From: Jackrogersella multiformis
Taxonomy: Eukaryota > Ascomycota > Sordariomycetes > Xylariales > Hypoxylaceae
Direction: 5' to 3'
Assembly: GCA_902806575.1 (NCBI GenBank)
Contig: CADCXD010000010.1
Coordinates: 1,426,001 to 1,490,000 of the forward strand
DNA length: 64,000 nucleotides
In this document: positions 22,046 to 33,099 of the stretch, piece by piece
Position numbering within the stretch: the first letter of the stretch is position 1
Layout of the letters: each line of letters begins with the position of its first letter
Position numbers and translations under genes: made by a program
The notes under the pieces: model-generated
The model's database searches: none
What the model was told of the DNA's origin: nothing
The model's input: the letters and a program-made list of their open reading frames with translations, nothing else

Positions 22046-22848
22046 GACAAATATCAGACGACGATGTAAGCTAGGTGACGCCGTAGGTAGCCCGAAACCT
22101 GGATGTATGTCCAGGGATAGGGATAGGAGGCGATATCTTTTATCGACGGATATGGTGGCGAATACATCGGTTCACGTGGTCCTTCGTTCATAAACTGAGA
22201 ACAGCACGTCACTAGAATTATAATGAATGACTGTCGCTCTTATGAGATTCATTGGATTGGGTGGCTATTGAAATTTGGTCTTGATGTAAAGATAGTCTGC
22301 GGATGATGGATGGATGGAGACAAGTTTCGAGCTCGCTCCTTACATCGAAATCAAAGGCTCCTGCTGATGGCGTCAGTCTATGCTCGACTCCTTATATCAA
22401 GCACATACTCTATAACTTACTAATTGCCTATTCACACACCTATTTTTCGTCATAAATACCCAAGATGAGCTGGAGGCTTACCTAGATGCCTATCGTTGAG
22501 TCTGAGTTGAGACCACTGTTTACAAGTCATCATAGTCGAGGTAGTCTTGATGAGAGGCGAGCCACCTCTTAGTTGTATTCCATGATCACATTAGAAACGT
22601 CTTCGTTAGATAGTACTTGATTTACTATTTGCAATCATGACTTGGTGTGTGTCTCTACCTACAAAGAAGGGTATCGTACCTGGCCAAGCCCAATCCGCCC
22701 TGGCCCATGAAACTAGTCTTTGTTCGACTGGCTATTTTCCTCTCGCTCTTAATGATGGTAATCGGCTCTTCTAGTTCTGCAGCTTCACAATGCAGGAATC
22801 TGCGTCTCTAACGTGCAACTGCTGAAATGCATCTCTTTTGAGTATCGC
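22046..22848. other. Intergenic region between convergent genes
   Basis: This 0.8 kb contains only 3' flanks of the P450 and carrier genes. No ORF, repeat or RNA gene is evident. Confidence 0.5.
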
Positions 22849-24267
22849 TCATGGTTCGTGTATCGCCGTTTCATTTAGATCCCTCTTCTGTCGACCTTCG
22901 GACTGTGCGTGGTGTAGATTTTTCATCACGAATTCGTATGTCATCATCGTCACCGTTGCCGCCGGGACAGCTCGCATCATGTTCACACCCATACCTGCGT
23001 AGAATGCTCTCCAGCCTTCTTCTCGTAGAATAGTGCGGAATGTCATGACCACACCTCGGTACTTAGGCTGGAGACTGACATGCCGTTCGCTGTTAGGCAC
23101 GTGGCTCTGACTGCCTGGTGTAGACTCGGAAACCCCTAGCCCTTGTAAATATTCACTTCCAGGAGTCGGCCGCCTCTGTGTCTGTAATCTTGTTCGGATC
23201 ACTTCGTGGGGATATGTAGCCGAGCTAGCCATAATCTTCGACATTATCGAAGCGGACAGCACACCAAGCCAATGATTTTGGTTATCATCACCAGTCATTT
23301 CACCCATGGCCTGACCGGTGAATTTTTTCCTTAGGAATTCATAAGCCGGGAATTGTACAGCAACATGTGTCAAGCCTAGAAGCGCCGGCGTAAGTCCAGA
23401 ATAGAAGGACAAAACACCTTCCGAGGAGTACATTTTGCGCGCAGCGTCGAGAGTTGACCGGTAATGCCAAGGCGAATCAATACTTGGTCTTGAGGTCGGG
23501 GTGTTGCCAGATCGTGGAAACACCGACATTTGTCTATTGAACCCCGTGGCAGATTGCGACATAAGTCGAGTTTTGATTACCCATATTGGATTTGTCACTA
23601 TTGTGCTGCTAGCACCGGCTATGATTGAAGACCAGAAATTGATCAAAAATTGGTTCTTCTGCACTGTATTGTGAACAATTCGGTTAGCCATTCGCATCGA
23701 GGTATCTGACATTACGTGGAGCAGCTTACGGTCGTTCTCAGCCATAAACACCTTGCTCTTGTTGTAAACGGTGAACCAAACAGCCCAGGTCGGCAGGTAA
23801 CCAAGAATGATAGGGCCCAAGCCTCTGTACATGCCGCGCAATCCCTCTTCCTTCCAGATGATCCCCGCCGTTCCTATCAGACCCGAATATACTTTGTGGT
23901 GCCCAACATATCTTCCTTTGTTTATAGGCATAAATCCTCCCTGGGCTTGCAGTTTCGTCTTGATAACGTCGAGCGGGCATGTGACGACGCCGGAGGTGAA
24001 GCCGCCTATGGCTCCCGATAGAGCGTTGAATTGAGAGTCGGATGCATGTGCGGCCCACCTCTGTAACGGAGTTATAGCTCGGGAGTCGTGCATCTCCATG
24101 TTTGTCACCGCGGAGGCCAAGGAGCTGTGATGGTCTTGGTGAGGGGCGTTCGCCGACGAGGCGGCGGGAGTAACTGTGGGAGAAGAGCGATGGGAGAAAA
24201 CCCCATATTCTGCGGGATCGTGTGATGACCGTCCTGTCGGAGGGCTCTGAGCTTCGTCGTGAGACAT
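22849..24267 (-). CDS. YIA6: Mitochondrial NAD+ carrier (SLC25 family, YIA6/NDT1-like)
   Basis: The open frame codes for 472 aa from the ATG at 24267. Three solute-carrier repeats are present, with signature motifs CPLDVIKTKLQ, NPIWVIKTRLM and YPHEVIRTRLQ. The Trp in the second signature (PIWVIK) is diagnostic of the NAD+/pyrimidine-nucleotide/folate branch, and the overall match is to the yeast mitochondrial NAD+ transporters. The N-terminal ~75 residues are Ser/Pro-rich and disordered, and there is a long loop between repeats 2 and 3, both usual in filamentous fungi. A 57-nt stretch (23659-23715) has full intron signals and is in frame, so the mature protein may be 453 aa. The carrier imports cytosolic NAD+ across the inner membrane. 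Confidence 0.88.
   Translation of the reverse strand: MSHDEAQSPPTGRSSHDPAEYGVFSHRSSPTVTPAASSANAPHQDHHSSLASAVTNMEMHDSRAITPLQRWAAHASDSQFNALSGAIGGFTSGVVTCPLDVIKTKLQAQGGFMPINKGRYVGHHKVYSGLIGTAGIIWKEEGLRGMYRGLGPIILGYLPTWAVWFTVYNKSKVFMAENDRKLLHVMSDTSMRMANRIVHNTVQKNQFLINFWSSIIAGASSTIVTNPIWVIKTRLMSQSATGFNRQMSVFPRSGNTPTSRPSIDSPWHYRSTLDAARKMYSSEGVLSFYSGLTPALLGLTHVAVQFPAYEFLRKKFTGQAMGEMTGDDNQNHWLGVLSASIMSKIMASSATYPHEVIRTRLQTQRRPTPGSEYLQGLGVSESTPGSQSHVPNSERHVSLQPKYRGVVMTFRTILREEGWRAFYAGMGVNMMRAVPAATVTMMTYEFVMKNLHHAQSEGRQKRDLNETAIHEP
23659..23715 (-). other. Possible 57-nt in-frame intron inside the NAD+ carrier gene
   Basis: On the minus strand the segment starts GTAATG, has GGCTAAC 28 nt after the start, and ends TGCAG. 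Its length is a multiple of three without a stop, so both retention and removal keep the frame. It would remove 19 residues (VMSDTSMRMANR... to ...NTVQ) between carrier repeats 1 and 2. Size and signals match the other introns here. Confidence 0.5.
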
Positions 24268-25930
24268 GCCCTTGTTCGCAGTTTGGGGTCCAGAGAGGAC
24301 AAGGACGAGGGCAGGATTGGATTTCGGGGCCTCTGGTATACTGGTCAGAGGCCCCGTAGAGCAGGATCGTGTTTAGGATGGGTGTGGCGTTTTAGAAAAA
24401 AAGCAATGGGTATAGGTATGAGTGGCTACCTAGGTAGATGGGAAGCGAGAGGTCGGTTCGTGTGGAAATCGGCTTAGAAGAGTCGTGATGGCGTGCGGTG
24501 TGCGGGGAATGCACCCTCGCAAGTCCACCGTCCCGTCGACCCAGCAGCTACCGTCCGTCACATGCCATTGGCATTCGCAAAGGCGCCCGTCGAGCGAGTG
24601 AGATAGGGCTTCGACTAGGCGAATGTAAAGTGTTGGGCGCGGAGAGGATAGGGAGAGATGCGAAAAGATGGTGGTGAGATTTGAGGGGAGTTGAGAAAAT
24701 GTGCACAAGTACGAATGAAGTCCGAAGCAGGATATCGATCGGACTTTTGCTACTAGGTACCGCTAACAGAGAAGCGAAAGCGAAGGCTAAGGCTAAGGCT
24801 AAGCGGGTATCTTCTAATCGTCAAACGTGATTGGGAGTGATTGGGATTAGATACTATGTATGGATATGTATATGGAGACCTAGGTATGGATCAATCGAGT
24901 AAGAAATCTAACCCACGATAGATATCAGATTAGGTAGTGAGTGTAGTGTAGAGAGATTGAAATGACACCAGTTTAGCGCGCAAGATCAAAGTGGGCAACT
25001 TCCAAAAGGTTCCAAGGTTTATTTCTTATTTCTTATAATCCACTTGGTAAGACAAAAAAAAAAGGATATTAGGGGACACAAGAAAATTGCGGCAATTATA
25101 GCTTAAACTCTAGTAGGTAGGTAGCTGATGCCCAGGTGGAATATGGCTTTGTTAAGTTTGAATTGAGAGTACCACAGAGACCAACTTATAGGTCCTCATT
25201 GTCAGCAAGGAATCGAAGCTCCGGTTTCCCCAAACTCTGACGTATCGGCGTATCTGCGTATTTAACTGAAATGCATTGGCCCTCAACCTTGGTAACTACC
25301 AAACGCCGCGCTTTCCTACATATGCAATCACGCATCAGAGGCACGAGGTCACTTTCCTACTATTAGGTACTTAGAGTACCTAGGTAGGTACCTACATAGG
25401 TAAGAGGGGAAGTTTATTGTTGGAAGTATCACGACTAGCATTATGGTAATCAATAGACACCAACCTAAGTACCTAGGTAAACCATTGAAGCTTGAATAGT
25501 ACAATATATGAAAATAACCCAATTATACATCTCAAATGTGTACCTAGGTAGGTATATCAAATCAAGTCAAGTACGGTACTCTGAATGAACGTTTTAATTA
25601 TCTAAAGTGTGACAATGGACATCAAAGTCATCATAATCCTCAAATGAAGACACAGCATCATGTCGGCTCTAGGGTTCCATAGGTACGATCCAGGTGGAGG
25701 GGAAGCCTCGAGCCCCAAGTTCCCGGAGTACGGGTAAACATGGTGCGGCTCGTCACGTGACGTAGGCCGAACCTCGAAGAGCCATTTCCAATTGATCAAC
25801 TTCAAATCTGAAATCGAGGCTAACATCTCAGTCAGGCCATAACTACTACCTACCCAGGTACTATTACATAAATCACCACTTCACCACATCTCTTCAACCC
25901 CCCCCGCCAGACGACGCGCCTATTGTCACC
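24268..25930. other. Divergent intergenic region between NAD+ carrier and QCR7
   Basis: This 1.7 kb holds two promoters. It contains a GGCTAA hexamer run at 24785-24802, several CCTAGG palindromes (24429, 25379, 25473, 25543), and, close to QCR7, a CACGTG palindrome and a CCAAT box (annotated separately). A C-run just upstream of the QCR7 ATG is part of its leader. No gene is supported. Confidence 0.55.
25751..25792 (+). promoter_or_regulatory. CACGTG palindrome and CCAAT box upstream of QCR7
   Basis: A 12-bp palindrome, CGTCACGTGACG, lies at 25751-25762 and a CCAAT pentamer at 25788-25792, about 180 and 140 bases before the QCR7 ATG. CACGTG is the core site of Cbf1-type bHLH factors, and CCAAT is bound by the HAP/CBC complex; in yeast both classes of factor act on genes of respiratory complex III. 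Their function here is inferred from position and sequence only. Confidence 0.5.
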
Positions 25931-26446
25931 ATGTCGTACCCGAGTCTCGCGCCCTTCGTACTAAAGCGACCGTGGCTGACCAAGCTGCTGATGCCCGTCT
26001 CCAGTTGGTATGTAAACGCAGCGAGCTACCGCCAGCTTGGTCTCCGGTACGTCGGTCCTCCCAATTGAGAGCTATATTTAAGATCGCTAATATATGACTT
26101 CGCAGATCTGATGACCTGATCTGCGAGGAGGACGAGCTCGTCCTCAAGGCATTGAAGCGCCTGCCGCCGCAAGTAGCCTACGACCGCGTGTACCGACTCC
26201 GCCGTGCGTTCCAGTGCAGCGTCTCCCACAAGCTGCTGCCCAGGGACGAATGGACCAAGGACGAAGAGGTGAGCGAAAACTTGACTCCCCGAGGGATCAA
26301 AGCGACGCAATACTTTGGAGGCGCAAATACTAACACGGTGGGTGGGATAGGATCTTCCGTATCTGCAGCCATTGGTCGACCAGATCCACGCCGAGGAGAA
26401 GGAGAAGCAGGCCTTGGACTCCATGACCATCATTCGAAGTCATTAA
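25931..26446 (+). CDS. QCR7: Ubiquinol-cytochrome c reductase subunit 7 (complex III, 14 kDa)
   Basis: Exons 25931-26046, 26106-26268 and 26351-26446 give 124 aa, the normal length for fungal QCR7. The joins rebuild the conserved stretches YRQLGLRSDDLI and WTKDEEDLPYLQPLV, and both introns have good signals (the second has CTAAC before GATAG). Family hallmarks include the DEL..ALKRLPP helix and RVYRLRRAFQ. QCR7 is a matrix-side subunit needed for assembly of the cytochrome bc1 complex. Its N-terminus acts as an internal import signal, and no cleavable presequence is expected. The promoter carries CACGTG and CCAAT elements. Identification is strong. Confidence 0.95.
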
Positions 26447-27981
26447 ACCGAGCGGGCGCAAACTATACGAGATGAGTCGGATGGCAAACTTTGTATAAAT
26501 ACAACGGGCTGTCTACGAGAGGAATAGAGCGGTTGAGCAGGCTCGCTCGCAGAGAGTTCAGGTGTAGCAACAATTTCAACGTCCTAGAACCTCGCATCTG
26601 TATATACCTAGACCGTTTCGCGCTCCCCTTGAGCCATACGTTACTAAATTTGAACGTACATGGTGCGCCTCCATCCACGGCTTTGTTGGTTCTCAGGCTT
26701 AGCGTCTAGTTCTAATGGTAAATTGCGGTGCAAGTCTTCTAGATATTAGACTAATAAATGAGACTACAAAGTTGCTCGTTTGTTAAACCTGCTGCTCCTC
26801 TATTCGAAAAACTAGCATCTATATAAGTAGTTTCAGGCCAAGCAGTGCTGCTATATGTATGTAACTACTTAGCCGTATGGCTAGCATATGCTATATTTCC
26901 CAGGTAGAGTTGTGCTGCCAACCTAGCATTTCCACTACCGCCCCTAGTATTTTTTCACGGATGGTACATTCTCAGACTTTAGGTACTTTATACTTCGTAA
27001 TTTATACAGTTCCTGCCCATTATAGTCGGGTTGTACACAATGGATTTGATTTAGACTTATGCCGGCTTGGAAGGTCGTGATGGTGATACGCAAGCCTTGC
27101 TCGATGAGTTGAATGTATAACTGGCAATGGTATGCCGCCATGAACCCCGAGAAACGTGTACTATAACACATAAACTCGAAAAGGACAGCATGGTATGCGG
27201 TAGATTGTATATATTAGTTTCACCCTGATGTCCGTCGTGGCCCTATCGATCCCCTACGGACTCTCCATAATAACAAGTCCAATCGGCTGAGGCTCCAACT
27301 CTGCACAAGTTACCTAGGTAGGTATATTGCCGGTGAGATATCACGGCAGCATTTGACCAACAAAACTCCGTACAATACAACCAAGCGTGTGCACAACTGC
27401 GCGCCTTCGTTTGCCTCCAATTCCTTTTGGGGTAACATGAATAGCCAAATTCTATTACAGAAGACGCCCCGTCATGTCATTGCCATCGTGCCCTTTCCTA
27501 AACACAACAAGATATAGAAGTCCAACCAACCAACCAGTCAATGAATATGTGAGAGGCGAAGAACATCGAGATGGGAAGTGGGTGATGAAGCGGCAGAGTC
27601 TAACCTCGAGGGAGACTCGAGGTGGAAGATTCTGAAGGGCGAGGTGCGCGTACTGGTATAAGTAGCCGGACTTCCATCCCCCCTATGCCTATGTACGCTA
27701 TGCCAGAGAAAAGAAAAAGAAAGCAAGGCCAATGGCGTGAGGATTAATGTTCCATCCGTTCCCAAACGCCTCTTTGCCCAACATATATGACGATTCTGGT
27801 ATGTGATGCGGCTGCTGCGTATGTCATGAGTTTCTCGTAGAAGTATTATGTTCCTTGTCCTATCCGGACATCGAATGCCTGAGGCGAACCAGCGAGGTTC
27901 GCGGAAGGAATGCATATACTTTAGACCAGGAAAAAAAAAGAATCATGAATTTTTTTTTGGAAAAGCCGAGTTGACATTAGT
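26447..27981. other. Intergenic region between convergent genes
   Basis: This 1.5 kb between the 3' ends of QCR7 and MNN9 is moderately AT-rich with one CCTAGG palindrome (27313) and an A-run near 27931. Small ORFs (for example minus strand 27538-27915) have no recognisable features. No RNA gene is seen. Confidence 0.5.
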
Positions 27982-29503
27982 TTATACGTTGCCAGGCTTT
28001 TCGTTTGTGTCGATATGCCACACGACATAGTTAGGCAATCCGATGACATCGTAACCTGCTCTCTTCGCCATTTTTGCGAAACCCTCCGTCTCGGCTTGAT
28101 TCTCGAACGCATAGCATGGGAAGTTGATACCTGCGCGGGCTATATTAGTCTTTACGAACCAGATTCTTCGAATGGTATATGGAACAAACCTGATCGATGG
28201 ACGTCAGCTTTGACCAGGATGTTGACGCCACCAATGCCATCGAGCTCGATTTCCTCATCGGGGTCGTTTCGCCAGTCGCCCATCCGTGCCATATATGTTC
28301 TGCCGGTATCGTACTGCTTGTAACCTTTAATACCAAATTAGTAACTAGCCGTAATTCGTCGTGGACTGACATGTATACCTTCTGCTAGAACCACGTTTTT
28401 GTCCAATTTAGACGCTAGCTTCAGACCCTTGTCGGATTCGACCCAGGAATTGTAATCGACTACGCATCTGATGTTAGCCATAAGATTCCAGAGTCGTCCT
28501 TGAAAAGAAATCTTACATCTGCCTTCGATGTCGTATTTGCTGTCGCCGTAGCCCTCATAACGATGGAACCAGATATCTAAAATAGGTCAGTATAGGCCCT
28601 TATGATTCGTAGGGAGGTAAAATTATACTGGGAACTAGAATATCTCGGTCGTGGGCGATAAAGTCCTCGAGGATCTTCTTAGGACTATCTACAATGTCGA
28701 CGTCACGCCAGTATACCCAGGAGTGATCTGACTTCAATGCCGCAGATAGCAGGTAATTCCTAGCGCGACCCATGGCCTTTCGTCGTGGGCCTTGAGCCTC
28801 GAAGCTATGGCGATCTTCGACAGACTGACTAAGATGGCTACCAAAATCCTTTTCCACAACCATGACGCTATTGAAAGGGATGTTATCGGGGCGCTTCTGG
28901 ATGCGATCTAGCTCCATAGCCAACACGCCCATGGTATCATCAGTCGAATCTCCAACGAGGAAGGCGAGATCGATGAGGCGATGAGGATAGGTCAACTCGG
29001 CAATAAGCTCGAAGTATTTGGATAGGTGCTGTGAGGCATCCTTGAGGGGGGTAAGAAGGAGAACTCGTTCCTCGTTGTCGATAGCTTGGCGCGTCGATCT
29101 GATACCATTGAGATTGACATGCGATATTGTGGATTCGTTGATGGTGATCGGAGCGTGATGATTGAAGATGACAGGGGTCTGGAGGTGAGCGTTCCACGCC
29201 TGTTGTTCGTTGAGTGTCATGTCCATTGGCGGTTTTGAGGGACCCCAGCAGTAGAAGCTGAAAGAAAGACCAAGGTCAGCATGATCCAATTTGGGATGAT
29301 AATTATGAAAATATGAGAAATCGACAGTACCTTTGCATCTCACTCGCCGATGTCCTGATGCCACGCCATAGTAATAAGATGATACCGGCGACAGCGATGG
29401 ATAGGAGAACTCTCGTTCTTGTTAAGAATATCCATATCGCTCTAGTAGGAGGAAGTTGTGCCTTGGCAGACTTCCAAGTGATGCCACCTTTAGGAAGAAG
29501 CAT
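27982..29503 (-). CDS. MNN9: Mannan polymerase subunit MNN9 (GT62, Anp1 family alpha-mannosyltransferase)
   Basis: Six exons on the minus strand (29503-29331, 29257-28629, 28576-28517, 28459-28379, 28324-28190, 28130-27982) give 408 aa, all joins in phase. It is a type II Golgi protein: short cytosolic tail, membrane anchor at about 30-46, then the Anp1 domain. Conserved blocks include ERVLLLTPLKDA, FLVGDSTDDT, GPRRKAMGRARN, the metal-binding D243-V-D245 in YWRDVDIVDSP, DIEGRFDYNSW, and VVWHIDTNEKPGN at the end. In yeast Mnn9 pairs with Van1 (M-Pol I) or with Anp1, Mnn10, Mnn11 and Hoc1 (M-Pol II) to build the N-glycan outer chain. The C-terminal sequence fits MNN9 better than ANP1 or VAN1. 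Confidence 0.94.
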
Positions 29504-30011
29504 GGTGAGCTCTTTGGGTGGCCCTCGACACCACCCTAACGATGCGCAATAACAAACAAGCGAAACTGAAGTTTGAAGGTCCGACGCGAATAGAAGGTAG
29601 GCTATTGTTCGTTCCTAGACTGATCTAGTTTGGGGGGTATCGTGAGGAATGGGGATAAATACGGAAGGTTAGAATGGTTAAAATGACGAGAATGACGAGT
29701 TCGACTCGACGAGTGAAAATCTATCAGATTAACGAGTGTAATTTGTCAGGCCAGTGCCAGTCAGAGGCGCCGATCAAAGAAAAAAAACGGTAGTTTATTT
29801 TTATCGCGGTTGTCCCTTATTAATTGTGAGGAAACGAAACAGCACCAGGGATTGACGTGTGAAATGGCGCGGACGGACTCAAATTGGACGAACCGGTTTG
29901 TGTTGAAAAAAAGTCAAGATTGGGTGCAAGTGGACGATATGAAAGATGGCCTAGACTTGTTGGCGGCTTTGAAATGTACTAGTGAGCAGGTACCTAGGAA
30001 AGTACCTAGGT

Positions 30012-30038
30012 AGGCTTCCCAGGCTTCCCAGGCTTCCC
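30012..30038. repeat. Tandem 9-mer AGGCTTCCC, three copies
   Basis: Three perfect head-to-tail copies of AGGCTTCCC directly follow a CCTAGGTAGG motif. This is a short local duplication in non-coding DNA. Confidence 0.85.
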
Positions 30039-30534
30039 CCAAAGTCAAACTTAGAAGGACCTATGGGGGATTAGTGCTATGGTTTCAGGGGTGGGGTACT
30101 GCGAAGTACCTAGGTACATAAATCTTCCAGGGACGTACCTACTAGGTACATACCTAAGTAGGTTTACGATTGGGGGGACGGTTAACACTAACAGAAAGTG
30201 GCCAATGCGGTCGAGGCAAAAAATTGCAAAATTACAAAATCGCAAGCGAGTGACAAATATAGAAATTAAACTGGGTACTTAAAGCACTGACGCGACGGGT
30301 CCGAGATTCTATTTATTTTAGCACCAAAACCATCGCGTTTAATGTTAACAAGATAAGAGACTTTACAGAATATAATGCTATGAATTGCATGTGTCTGTTA
30401 AGCCGAGAAGTATCTTATCTTGTATCTACATGCATAAGATACTACGTAGGTACTTACATGTTAAAAAGTACATACATACCTGGGTGTATAATACTCCTTC
30501 ATTTACTTTTGCTCGGCTTATCTAATAAGTCTGG

Positions 30535-30558
30535 TCTGAAATCTGAAATCTGAAATCT
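30535..30558. repeat. Tandem 7-mer TCTGAAA, three copies
   Basis: Three perfect copies of TCTGAAA plus a partial fourth, in intergenic DNA. Confidence 0.8.
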
Positions 30559-32001
30559 TAGGGGAACCTTGAAAGACGGGAAACTTTTTAGGATGGACTT
30601 TCTTCCAAGCTTATTCTACACGCCCAGCAAAAAGGTTGAAAAGGGAGCTCTTGATTCAGCGAATGCATTCTAGTATACCTGGGTAGTAGACAAACCAGCC
30701 ACAGGGTTGCATCCTGCGACCATAATTTAAACTGCTAATGCATACATGTCTTCGGGTTAGGAGGCCGTCAGCTCTATTTCATCTCATGGATGTGATGATG
30801 GATGGTTGATGATTTTGCATAGGAAAATCCCATCTGCGCCCCATCGGTAGGACTCAGCCCCGTACCCGAAACTCGTACAATTACAACGACCTATGCCGAT
30901 CGTCACAGCCCTAGGTAATACCTAGAGGAACCGACAGAATGGATAAGAGATTTAGTGCCGCCGCGATTTCGGGAGGCATCTCCGTGGCCTCGAATTCGAG
31001 TTCAAGTTCAAGTTCGATGTTTATAACTTCAGATGAAGCCTCGAGATTTTATCTGAACATAGGAAGAACTAGCTTTACATTGTTACCGGCTCCTAGGTTA
31101 AGCTTTAATCTTAATATAGCCTCTAACATCATGAAACCCTAGGTAACTTTAGCAATAAATAGATATTACCTGAGTCTTCTCTAGGGCTCTCAATATATAC
31201 AGCTACAGCTCACAGATGTTCAGAACCCATATTAGCACCGGCTAGTATAATGAATATATTAGCTTTAGAATTACATTAAGTAAAGTAGTGAAAGCGTATA
31301 TCATAAATAAGCAGCCATCCATATGTAGAAATTCAATGTGTATATCATCTTGCGGATTTCTTTACTATGTACCTACCTAGGTACAATAGGGCTACCTTAT
31401 TGGCTCGTTCGTTCCGTCTTACTTACCTAGGTACATACCTACTTATTACCTACCCCTAGTTAAATGACAAAGCAAAGGCGCGGGTTGAAACTGCTTTGCT
31501 CTAAAGACATATAAACGCGTTGTATTTTACATGATATATACAAGGTATCTTAGATATATTTACTATAGCCTATCGAATCACCATTTTCTGGTATGTCATT
31601 TCTTGCGGGAAGAGTGTCTTGTTTATACTTACTTACCGTTACTCCCAGCTGCTAACAGTCCGTGACCGTCACTTAACAACTAATTACAGCGGATCTATCT
31701 TGCTACTACGTATAGGTATCTCGTCGGTCTTTGAAACTCGATAATCATACATACCTAGGTACCTAGCACTTCTGCCCATGAATTGCGCATGTCTCCTCGA
31801 ATTAGCGGAGACATCCTTTCAAACACTCAATTCTACATTAGCAGGTTACTTAGAAGAGCCGATCAGGTTGTCACTTATCCCGCGGCACAAAGGCTCAGGT
31901 ATTCATGCAGTAGCTTCACACGACACTTACTTACGCCCCTACGAGGACCCCATCCTCGTCCTTCAACATCTATCCCATTAAATAGTCACAAGATAGCAGC
32001 T

Positions 32002-33099
32002 ATGGCGACACGCAGGTCCTCGCGGTTGAGCGCTGCACTATCAGCAACACCTACAACTGCCGCTGTTGCTGCTCCTACCCCGGCACCAAGAGGACGGAAA
32101 AGGAAAGCAGTCTCGGATACAACCGGAACCCTAGAAGCGAAGGCCGCCACGGAAGCACCTACGACTCCCAAGAAGCGTCGTGTCCGGAAGTCCGCCGGCC
32201 CTGCCCCGGCAACGCCCGCACCAAGCAACGCGAAGCTCGCCAGCGAGCCCGCCACCGCTCCCGAGACCCCCAAGCCGAAACCCGCAGCCGTGACACGTCT
32301 AGCGGACCCCAACGCCACCAACGCAACGCTCCTCTCGCCGGAGACGTCGCGCGTCATAACCAGGGACGTCCCGCCGTCGGCCGGCCAGCCCACCACGGCC
32401 GACATCGTCGAGGAAGCGTGCAGGCACCTCGTCAGCGTGGACCCGCGGATGAAGCCCCTGGTCGAGAAGCACCCCTGCTCGATATTCTCGGCGGAGGCGC
32501 TCGCCGAGAAGGTCGACCCCTTCGAGGCCCTGTGCAGCGGCATCATGTCGCAGCAGGTGACCGGCGCGGCGGCCAAAGCGATCAAGCAGCGCTTCGTCGA
32601 CCTGTTCGCAGACGGCTCCGGCGAGAGCTCCGGCGACAGCGAGGGCCGGTTCCCGCACCCGTCGCAGGTGGCCCCGTGCGCGATCGAGCGGCTGCGCACG
32701 GCGGGCCTGTCGCAGCGCAAGGCGGAGTACGTGCAGGGGCTAGCGGAGAAGTTCGCGAGCGGCGAGCTGAGCGCGCAGATGCTGGCGGACGCGCCGTACG
32801 AGTCCATCGTGGAGAAGCTCATCGCGGTGCGGGGGCTGGGCATGTGGTCGGTGGAGATGTTCGCGTGCTTCGGGCTGAAGCGCATGGACGTCTTCTCACT
32901 CGGCGACCTGGGCGTGCAGAGGGGCATGGCCGCGTTCGTCGGCCGCGACGTCGCCAAGCTCAAGGGCAAGGGCGGCAAGTGGAAGTACATGTCCGAGGCC
33001 GAGATGAAGGAGATCTCCGACAGGTTCGCCCCCTATAGGAGCGTCTTCATGTGGTATATGTGGAGAGCCTCGGATACTGATGTGGTTGCGCTCGAGTAG
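32002..33099 (+). CDS. MAG1: DNA-3-methyladenine glycosylase II (HhH-GPD family, MAG1/AlkA-like)
   Basis: Single exon, 365 aa from the ATG at 32002. Residues 1-110 are Ala/Pro/Lys-rich and disordered with two basic clusters (RGRKRK, PKKRRVRK) that resemble nuclear localisation signals. The glycosylase fold follows: PFEALCSGIMSQQVTGAAAK, GLSQRKAEYVQGLA, the helix-hairpin-helix near 276-290 (RGLGMWSVEMF) and the catalytic aspartate D302 in SLGDLGVQRG. The family removes 3-methyladenine and related alkylated bases, starting base-excision repair. The same frame is open upstream to an ATG at 31789, which would add 71 basic residues, possibly a mitochondrial presequence. The ATG at 32002 is the safer choice. 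The exon is very GC-rich. Confidence 0.93.
   Translation: MATRRSSRLSAALSATPTTAAVAAPTPAPRGRKRKAVSDTTGTLEAKAATEAPTTPKKRRVRKSAGPAPATPAPSNAKLASEPATAPETPKPKPAAVTRLADPNATNATLLSPETSRVITRDVPPSAGQPTTADIVEEACRHLVSVDPRMKPLVEKHPCSIFSAEALAEKVDPFEALCSGIMSQQVTGAAAKAIKQRFVDLFADGSGESSGDSEGRFPHPSQVAPCAIERLRTAGLSQRKAEYVQGLAEKFASGELSAQMLADAPYESIVEKLIAVRGLGMWSVEMFACFGLKRMDVFSLGDLGVQRGMAAFVGRDVAKLKGKGGKWKYMSEAEMKEISDRFAPYRSVFMWYMWRASDTDVVALE

Larger units (their letters stand above)
29504..32001. other. Divergent intergenic region, repeat-rich
   Basis: This 2.5 kb between MNN9 and the glycosylase gene holds many CCTAGG palindromes (30003, 30107-30150, 31375, 31426, 31754-31770), a perfect 3x9 tandem repeat at 30012-30038 and a TCTGAAA repeat at 30535-30558. 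AT content is high from 30.3 to 31.7 kb. ORFs in it are unconvincing. The in-frame extension upstream of the glycosylase ATG (31789-32001) is discussed with that gene. Confidence 0.5.

Noticed and set aside
24785..24802. GGCTAA repeats as an internal telomere-like tract
   Set aside because: The fungal telomere unit is TTAGGG/CCCTAA. This hexamer differs and has only three copies.
31986..32990. 334-codon open frame on the minus strand opposite MAG1
   Set aside because: The opposite strand encodes clear glycosylase motifs. High GC at third positions removes stops from antisense frames, and the antisense protein has only low-complexity sequence.
32418..33038. 206-codon plus-strand frame inside MAG1
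   Set aside because: Arg/Gly-rich shifted frame of the glycosylase with no own start context.
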